Assembly (NCBI GenBank): GCA_035610365.1 | Contig: CM069433.1 | Coordinates: 192,518,760 to 192,582,759 of the forward strand | From: Aquatica leii | Lineage: Eukaryota > Arthropoda > Insecta > Coleoptera > Lampyridae | Direction: 5' to 3' | DNA length: 64,000 nt | The notes under the pieces: generated by a model | Told to the model about the DNA's origin: nothing | Seen by the model: only the letters and a program-made list of their open reading frames with translations | Database searches by the model: none | Translations under genes and position numbers: made by a program | In this document: positions 57,541-64,000 of the stretch, in pieces | How the letters are laid out: each line of letters starts with the position of its first letter | Numbering within the stretch: the stretch's first letter is position 1

Positions 57541-59971
57541 ATGGCAAGCAGCAGAGTCAAAAGAATCATGAAGTTTTTTGAGAATCCAACGAGAGAGGTA
57601 GACGGTATGTATGCGTCAATAATAACTATAATTACTATAATTATTATTATTTTTAGGTGACATGATTCAGATGAACGAAGTGGAAAATCCATTGGAATGC
57701 GATACACACACTGTAGTACGTCGTATAACAAGTTGTCAGCAGCTTATAGGACTGTCGAGCAATTTACAGCCACCTTCGACATTACTACCATTTGAAACTT
57801 CTACTTTTAGTGGTAGCACAGATTTTCTCTCATATACGTTTTACGAAATAGAGTAATCGACTCATTTAGTAATGAGGAGAACCAATTATATTTAAGTAAA
57901 ACATCACAGGATAATCAAAACGATGACCCAAGCCTCTCTTCTTCTGAACCTGACCCATTTGCAACAGACCACGACAGCGACGACCCTGATTTTGTTCCCT
58001 CTAACACAGACCATAACAGCAGAGGAGAACGGCAACAGGTAGATATAGAACGCGGAAGTGTAAAAAAGAAGTGCAGGAAGAAAATGAGGCATACCGAGAG
58101 TTGGAGAAGAAACGTTATAAGAAGTTCAAGAAATAGTGGTGCTGAATATGTAAATTGGAAAGGAAATGTACAGTCCGAAAGAAAACTTAAACCCCCATGT
58201 CAGAACTGTAGAAATAAATGCAGTGAAAAATTTACGGAAGATGAACGCAAATCTATATTTACAAATTTCTGGTCGTTAGCTGATATAAACCGGCAACGAG
58301 ATTTTCTTTCCAAATTTGTCACAGCTGAAGAAAAACAACGATGTCGCAAGCGTCCAAGAATTAAGGATATAAGTGAGACAGGAGAAGGTCAGGTAGAAAA
58401 CGGCAAAGCAGCTGAAAAAAAACAACCAAAACAATGTCCAACAATTGAAAATGAAGGAGAGGTAGAAGAAGACAAGACAGGAGAAGGAGAGCCAGCACAA
58501 AGTGAGGCAGTAGCTAGCAGGAGGAAGAGAACTTATAAGTACTCTCTATCATGCGAAGGAAAAAGGATGATAACCGTTTGCAAAACATTTTTTCTCAACA
58601 CTTTAAGTATAAGTGGACAAATGATACAAACAGCGTTTGTAAAAATTGGAAGCTCGGGTGTGGTAATGGAAGACAGAAGAGGCAAAGCTTACAAGAACTC
58701 AGAATTAGACGACTCAATAAAAGACACTGTTAGAAATCACATTAATTCTTTTGAGACTAATGAAAGTCATTATTGTAGAAAGACCACCGAGCGGAAGTAT
58801 TTGCCACCTACATTAAATATTTCAAAAATGTTTTTACGCTACCAGGAATATTGTCAAGATAATAAAATACCAAAAATAGCAACAGAAAGTATTTATCGCC
58901 AAATTTTTAATACAGAATTTAATATTTCAGTCTTCCAACCGAAAAAGGATTTATGTGATATCTGTCACAAATATGATAATCTGCCAAATGGAAGAAGAGT
59001 ATGCGCTGCATTTAAAAAATAGAGATTTATCTCGACAATTAAAAAATAATGACAAAGAAGTAGCATGCCAAAGTTCTACATTATGCACAGCTGTTTTCGA
59101 TTTGCAATAAGTGCTACCAGTTCCTAAATTGAATATTGGTTTGGCATATTATAAGCTTAAACTATCGACATATAATTTTACGATCTTTAACTTGGCAACA
59201 AAAGATTGCCAGTGTTATGTGTGGTACGAATGCATCGCTAAAAGAGGTTCCTCAGAAATAGGAAGTTGTCTTCTTCACTTTATCGATAGTCACGTAAACA
59301 AAAGCATCAAGCAATTTTCGTTTTATTCAGATAATTCTGCTGGTCAGAATAGGAATAAATACCTCTTTGCCTTATACAGCTACTTATCCCAAAATCATTC
59401 AGTTAAAATTCGGCATACATTCCTGGAACCCGGACATACACAAACTGATGGAGATTGTGTTCACAGTGTGATTGAAAAAGCCTTAAGGCATATTCCCGTA
59501 TATACACCGGAGCAATGGTATTCAGTAGTGAGAACAGCAATAAGAAAGAAACCATATTATACTGTCTACGAGTTATCACAGAAAGACGTTTATGACTTAA
59601 AAGGTCTTCAAGCTAAAATTGCTATCAACTTTGATAAAGATGATAGCAATGATAAATTTTTAATAAGTAAATTAAAAATGGTTGAGTTTAATCCAGATTC
59701 TCCAAATTTCCTATTTTTTAAAATTAATTATGGTGATGGTAATTTTAAAAAGGTGAATTTATTTCGAAGAGGAAGAAAACAGCTGAATATTCACATAAAT
59801 GACATCCAGCTCACACCTCTTTTTAAAGTTAAAATAACCCTTCAGAAAAAAAAATATGATCATTTGCAATTTCTTTGCAAAAAAGGAACCATAGTTCGCC
59901 AGTATCATGACTTTTTTAAAAATTTACCTTTCACTTCTGCAGAAGTAGTGAGCGAAGACGATAGTGAATAA
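57541..59971 (+). pseudogene. DUF7869-like putative transposase gene, broken
   Basis: Exon 1 (57541-57604, MASSRVKRIMKFFENPTREV) is followed by a 52-bp GT-AG intron and exon 2 from 57657. After a frame change near 57835-57856 the text runs through an acidic linker (SSSEPDPFATDHDSDDPDF) into the main frame (58084-59022). That frame has a Cys cluster PPCQNCRNKC, the block FTNFWSLADINRQRDFL, a Lys/Glu-rich linker, CKTFFLNTLSISGQMIQTAF and LCDICHKYD. A frame change near 58990 and a stop at 59108 precede the last frame (to 59971). That frame has FYSDNSAGQNRNKYL (Asp74) and EPGHTQTDGDCVHSVIEKAL (His109, Asp113, Asp115, His118), plus VYTPEQW. From memory this is the arthropod DUF7869 type. The Asp and His motifs suggest an RNase-H-fold transposase; that is inference. 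Confidence 0.8.
57605..57656 (+). other. 52-bp intron in the DUF7869-like gene
   Basis: GACG|GTATGT opens and TATTTTTAG|GTGAC closes the interval. Splicing keeps the frame across exon 1 and exon 2 (Gly codon split G/GT). The insert is AT-rich, as usual for short insect introns. No transcript evidence is available. Confidence 0.7.
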
Positions 59972-61570
59972 TACATTCTCATTCGTTTAATAAGATCGTC
60001 GGATTTACGTCACTTGTGTTCTTTTGTGCCTATTTTTAATTTGATATTTGCTGATTTTTATTCTTGAATTTGTTCATTTTTGTTTAAAGCATTCAGGCGA
60101 CGAAATATCATTGCTCCTATTTGGCTATAAATTTAAATTTAGATAGCTATTGGTACCACACCTATGTCTTGGGAAATTTGTTTCCAAAAAACAATTATGT
60201 CGGTTAATAATCTTTTTTTGTTAACCGGCCCACTTTACCCATAGCCACGGGGAAAGAGAGTCACTCATTTAATATCCGTGGTTTGGCATGTTTAACCGTC
60301 CCAGTGTGTGAAGTGGGTCACCAATTTACGTTTTTAAAAAGTTGGGTGTTGGAAAAAAAACTCCGGTATGGTGTTTTTTTAAAAATGTAGTTTAAAAAAA
60401 AGATAAAGACGCTCCTATAATAACCCTCATGCAGTTATTGTACAAAATAAACTTAAACGGTAGGTAGGTACATTAAAACACGTGAAAAAAATTAACAGTA
60501 AAATGTAAACACTAAATTATGACAAATTTGAAAGCGGTATTTTTAAGATATCAAATTGGTATCTACCTCAAATACAACGTTTTACAGCAATCTTCTCAAT
60601 AATCTTATTACTGTCGGTGTCTTACTTACTTACCTCTTTATACCATGAACGAGGTTTCTAACCTATTTAAAAAGTATATTTTACTACACGTGTTTCTATG
60701 ACGCAGTTAGCAAGCTACTCACGGCGAATTGTTCGGTGGGCACTTAAGAACGACCGCAGCGCTGTTGCCGTTGTGACAAATGTTTGTTTTAAATTATTTT
60801 GTTACAGTTGTCCTTTCGGACCACTTTACACGCGGTGGACCACTTAGCCTCGCTCTACGGTACATAATTTTAAAATCGCAAAATGTTAATGACTTCAAAG
60901 AGTTAATAAAAAAAGTCACAAACAACCATGACATACAAAGTTTGGTAGCTGATAGGTACCCAGCCATTGATTCTATAGAATTCGATACGTTTACTGCAAC
61001 TAAGTCTGCATGGTCAAATGGTATGGTGAAACGTCTCAACCAGACGCCAGAAGAAATTTAGGCGGTGGCAAACTCTTGCTATAGAAACGATCAAAACTTA
61101 CAATAAAACTATACATTCCGTCACCGGATATGCACCTGGGTATATGTTGTTTAGTCAATATATAAATATTCCAATTGATATGATGATACCAGACATAAAT
61201 GAAGATAGAAGAAGGGCATACGGAAGAACAGTATAGTATTGAAAGAAAAACAAACAAAGATTCAATCAAAATAAAATTGACAAAGATTTAAATATTGGTG
61301 ATGAAGTTTTTGTGGAGAGTGGTAATAAATAGAGAAAAGTTAGATGAGGTTAGAAAGAAACTTTTTCAAATAGTAGAGCAAACTTTACCTTTACTGTATC
61401 GTTTAAACTCAAATAAGAGAAACCCTTTAGCAAACATAGTCCACAAAGCAAAATTAGTATTATCAAAGTAGTAGTATTAGGTGTCAATATAGTATATAAA
61501 TCTTTTCATTATTTTTTTTTCTATTATATTTATTTTTTTTGTGTATGCATTTTCCTTCAGAAAATTATTC

Positions 61571-61886
61571 GAAGAGGGAGGATATAATATTGTAAATATG
61601 CTGTATTCACTATTAGTTCCTAGAAAGCGGTTACTAAAGTGACTAAATAATTTGATATTTTTGATATTAATTCAGTTATGTTCTAGTTATAATTCATTTT
61701 AATTTTAATATTAATTTTAAACTCTAAGAATTAGCTGAAATTCAGTTTATTTCAGGTAATGTAATTTTATAATTATTTTATGTATTAAAACTAAATATAC
61801 GTTTTCAGTGATTGAATTTAAACTGCCGTTTTCGTACTCTCCATTCAAAATCTTGTTAATTTTGTATAAAATAATAATATATATAG
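61571..61886 (+). mobile_element. Probable 3' LTR start of the plus-strand Gypsy fossil
   Basis: The purine tract GAAGAGGGAGGA is followed by TATAATATTGTAAATATGCT, the usual layout of polypurine tract then LTR in insect Gypsy elements. The following ~300 bp contains no frame, and ends where solo LTR copy C begins. I could not match it to a 5' LTR, so the assignment rests on position. Confidence 0.45.
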
Positions 61887-63283
61887 TGTTACAAGCTTTA
61901 GGTGTTTTACGAACCTGCACGGCCAACTCTCAATAGTCGGAGAGAGAGGGGGTTCATAGATACATAAAGATAATTAAGGGCGCCAGAGCTTATCCCAAAA
62001 GCGACGTCTGTTCGCTCACAACAGAATGGTAGCACTTGTAACAAGATTTTAAGTTCGTAATTCCTCTACTCAACTATTCAAGTAGTCAAAAGTAATTAGT
62101 TGGTAACGATAGCCACAGGAGACAGGTATGTTGTCATAAAAGAATAACTAACCACAATAACAATTTTAATGTAGAACCACTGATGATGATCACAGAATAT
62201 ATAAGACTTCTTAATACAGAAATGCTAGTAGCATAGGCAACACACTATACATAAGTAAACTACAGTAAAAATATATATCGAAGAATAGTGTGTAGTAAAT
62301 ATCGTTTACATAATTAGTAATATGGCTTTCACACTAAATTATCACAATTATTAAGGGAAGTATACAGCACACGTAGTATACGCGAATTTCTAATTAAATG
62401 ATATCACAATTACGGTAATCAGTTCGGAAATACTATTAGTGACAGTTCCGTGAGTAACCTCGTTGACGACGAAAGAAAAACATATAAAAACACTTACCAG
62501 CAATACAGGAATTTCCGCAGGTGCAAAGGAAGTACTTCCCCCGACACACACCCTGTAAATAATTTGAATCGCACTTCGTGTCAACCTAATATCTCACGAA
62601 ATCCAAATCTACAAAGTCATTACTTAAATTTAAAAAGTATACATATTACACAACCCGAAAATCGGATGCTGATATACCCCTTTTCGTTGGTTTAATTAGT
62701 TATAACCATAAGTTGTCTGAAGAAGAAATTAGTATCGTCCATCCAAATCTTTGTCAAGGTTCATTCACTCGTACATAGATATCAAATACTGTCGCAATCT
62801 TTGACCGGGAAACTCCACCAGACCCCCAATTTCGCAGCGAGAAATCGCCTTACGCTGATGTTCGTATCCGGCAACGTGTTCACGTATTTAGCGGTCGTTG
62901 GCGATAGCCATTTTTCGATAACGTACCAGATGTTAAATGAATGAATGTAAAATAAAATGGCTGTTAGAAGGAAAACAGTATTACGATCGAAATTGTTACT
63001 AAAAACGACAATCGCTTACCCTGTAACGCGTTGAAGCAATCAGATCCTTTTTTAATTAGAATTCGTTTTCTAGATGATAAGATAAAACATAGCTATTCCA
63101 TGCGTACAGACCATTTTATAACATGCCCGTGTGACGACTTTCCATAAAATAAATCGCGCCGAGAAACCAACGTTAGAGGGCGTAAACCCGAATCTACTTT
63201 TACGTTGAAAATACATAGGCGTGCGCCAAGGAAATTTCGTCTGTAGCCACATAGGCGTGTATTAAAAAAATTCGACCGTAACA
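61887..63283 (+). mobile_element. Solo LTR (copy C), about 1.40 kb, ATAG target duplication
   Basis: Begins TGTTACAAGCTTTAGGTG and ends TTCGACCGTAACA, with ATAG at 61883-61886 and 63284-63287. It matches copy A along its length (for example GCACGGCCAACTC, AGGGCGCCAGAGCT, CACACTATACATAAGTAA versus CACACAATACATAAGTAA, and CTCACGAAATC). With A and B it defines one LTR family whose internal coding part I could not tie to any fossil here. Confidence 0.9.
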
Positions 63284-63529
63284 ATAGTATATAACAAAAC
63301 ATGAAGCTCAAAAATAGCAAATGACAATGAAAAAAAGAATTACGGTTTCATCAAGTGAATTGATTATGAATTTTTGCTAAATTTCCATTTAGACATAAAA
63401 ACATTACTATGAAACCAACCAAAAATTGTCGTTGAGGACGGTTTCGTTTCGTCGTTCATTCTAGTTCAGTTTGTACATTGGTCGCTCTGGTTTTAAGTAT
63501 AGAACTATCAGTAGACTACATAGAGGTTT

Positions 63530-63670
63530 ATGTAATAGCGAAGGCTTCCACGGCCGGAATCTATACTAACATTAGAATGTCTTCCGGGTTTGGACCGTGT
63601 CATAGTTGCAACCGAAGCTGCCAACGTTTCGCCCACTTTCGTAAGGGGCTTCATCAGGGCGTGAGATAAA
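63530..63670 (-). repeat. Penelope-type terminal repeat fragment
   Basis: On the minus strand it reads ...GAAACGTTGGCAGCTTCGGT, TGCAACTATGACACGGTCC and GATTCCGGCCGTGGAAGCCT in order. It matches the palindrome at 21145-21311 in both arms. Such sequence, with GAAACGTTG next to CTGATGA, is typical of the terminal repeats of Penelope-like elements. A short frame at 63478-63669 repeats the wording seen in a frame at 21078-21329 (ASTAGIYTNIRMSSGFGPC). This only reflects shared repeat DNA. Confidence 0.7.
63626..63657 (-). ncRNA. Candidate hammerhead-ribozyme core
   Basis: The minus strand reads CTGATGA (63657-63651), a hairpin with GCCC (63649-63646) and GGGC (63634-63631), then GAAAC (63630-63626). 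CUGAUGA, stem II and GAAA are the invariant parts of the hammerhead. Penelope-like elements are known to carry hammerheads in their terminal repeats (Cervera and De la Peña). A GTTG...CAAC pair could form a short stem III, but a convincing cleavage site and stem I were not found, so activity is doubtful. Confidence 0.5.
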
Positions 63671-63695
63671 TCGCAAAACTCAAACAAGCAATCAA

Positions 63696-63905
63696 AATCT
63701 AACTAAAAACTTCTCAAAAGTTAAGTTATCCACTTGTGAAACAAGCCATAACCTAAACTCTGAAAAGGTAAGAAAGAAAACGATAACCTGAAAAAGCAAA
63801 CGAAAATCTAACAAAGAACCACTACCGAGTTAGGTAATCAACTTGTGAACCAAGCCAGATTCTAAACTCCGTAGAAGTGACTTAAGAAGAAATAGTCTCC
63901 GTATT
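63696..63905. repeat. Tandem duplication with 109-bp period
   Basis: AATCTAACTAAAAAC...CCACTTGTGAAACAAGCCATAA...CTAAACTC starts at 63696. A diverged second copy, AATCTAACAAAGAAC...CAACTTGTGAACCAAGCCAGAT...CTAAACTC, starts at 63805. It lies directly beyond the Penelope-type repeat and may be part of that element. Confidence 0.75.
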
Positions 63906-64000
63906 TAAAGGAAAAGGATCGTCACGGATGGTTAAGCTCGACCCTGATTGGGTTACGGTTGCTAGGATAATCGGGAACCAAAGAGGGGATAGTTCGAAAC

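Larger units (their letters stand above)
57134..60857 (+). mobile_element. 3.7-kb element encoding a DUF7869-like protein, inserted in Gypsy integrase
   Basis: The Gypsy integrase similarity stops at about 57133 and resumes at about 60860. The ends of the insert match as an inverted repeat of about 21 bp: TAGAGCAGGGCTAAGTGGGC on the left and, inverted, TAGAGCGAGGCTAAGTGGTC on the right, both continuing with CAC. Flanks TGGTATCT and CGGTACAT agree at five of eight positions, so an 8-bp target duplication is possible but not proved. Motifs like GGCCCACTTTA or GGACCACTTTA recur near the right end (60228, 60819, 60835; AAGTGGGTCACC at 60315). The gene inside has a small intron and is broken in three places. 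I cannot assign a named superfamily. Confidence 0.8.
53245..61470 (+). mobile_element. Ty3/Gypsy retrotransposon fossil, plus strand, with two later insertions
   Basis: Parts in order: gag (53260-53687, with DTLGWLEKINSE and KAFSDYLIAKQRLLLDIEKY), a solo LTR insertion, protease region (about 54890-55310, GIEDEIDFYVIENNLFKYKI), and reverse transcriptase (55600-56170, TRLCIDFRQLNKIV and FADDILIFF). RNase H follows (about 56340-56560), then the integrase zinc-binding part (about 56840-57000) and core start (57030-57130). The 3.7-kb DUF7869-like element comes next, and integrase resumes at about 60870 (SQNVNDFKELIKKVTNNH, SNGMVKRLNQTPEEI) to 61470. A purine tract GAAGAGGGAGGA at about 61571 may be the polypurine tract before the 3' LTR. 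Many breaks; dead. Confidence 0.85.

Noticed and set aside
57126-60865. A firm 8-bp target duplication for the DUF7869-like element
   Set aside because: TGGTATCT and CGGTACAT agree at only five positions; kept as a possibility only.
1-64000. tRNA or rRNA genes
   Set aside because: I saw no cloverleaf with A and B boxes and no conserved rRNA words on either strand by eye; a tRNAscan run would be needed to exclude worn copies.

Overview
The window looks like gene-poor, AT-rich nuclear DNA of an animal, most probably an insect. I base this on the element families present: Ty3/Gypsy and Penelope-like retroelements, RTE- and R1/Jockey-like LINEs, Tc1/mariner, pogo, hAT and Harbinger DNA transposons, and a DUF7869-like mobile ORF. 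I see no convincing host gene, tRNA or rRNA. Almost everything recognisable is a mobile element or the remains of one, often inserted inside another. The species cannot be named from this; a beetle or hemipteran would fit.

Layout. 0.7-3.7 kb: a 2.94-kb element with TG...CA ends, a 4-bp target duplication and internal palindromes. 6.6-14.7 kb: a mosaic of a Tc1-like fragment, a solo LTR, Gypsy fragments on both strands, LINE pieces and Penelope-like pieces. 15-19.8 kb: no genes, apart from a perfect-looking hairpin. 19.8-23.7 kb: a decayed Ty3/Gypsy copy carrying a tiny Penelope-derived palindrome with a 12-bp target duplication. 24-29.3 kb: two hAT remnants and a hAT-type MITE. 29.4-32.6 kb: an RTE-like LINE fossil. 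32.6-34.5 kb: a mariner-like transposon with an open 356-codon transposase and 158-bp terminal inverted repeats (TIRs), the best-preserved element here. 35.7-36.9 kb: a decayed relative of it. 37.2-38.6 kb: an unclassified transposase-like fragment next to a 0.9-kb inverted-repeat element with poly-C/poly-G runs. 39-42.6 kb: a hAT element carrying a nested TA-flanked element. 42.6-45.9 kb: a 19-copy, ~172-bp tandem satellite with a Harbinger-type MITE inside one monomer.

48-63.3 kb is a layered nest. A plus-strand Gypsy fossil (about 53.2-61.5 kb, perhaps starting near 48 kb) lies against a minus-strand Gypsy fossil (48.9-53.2 kb). The minus-strand fossil was hit by a pogo-like transposon. 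The plus-strand fossil was hit by a solo LTR and, inside its integrase region, by a 3.7-kb element encoding a DUF7869-like protein. A third solo LTR of the same family follows. The last 0.5 kb holds a Penelope-type terminal repeat with a hammerhead-ribozyme-like core.

Most novel candidates: the DUF7869-like element (short TIRs, repeated subterminal motif, 52-bp intron), the 36-residue-spaced mariner-like element, the hammerhead-like core, and the TG...CA element at 0.7-3.7 kb. Family names come from remembered protein motifs; no database search was possible.
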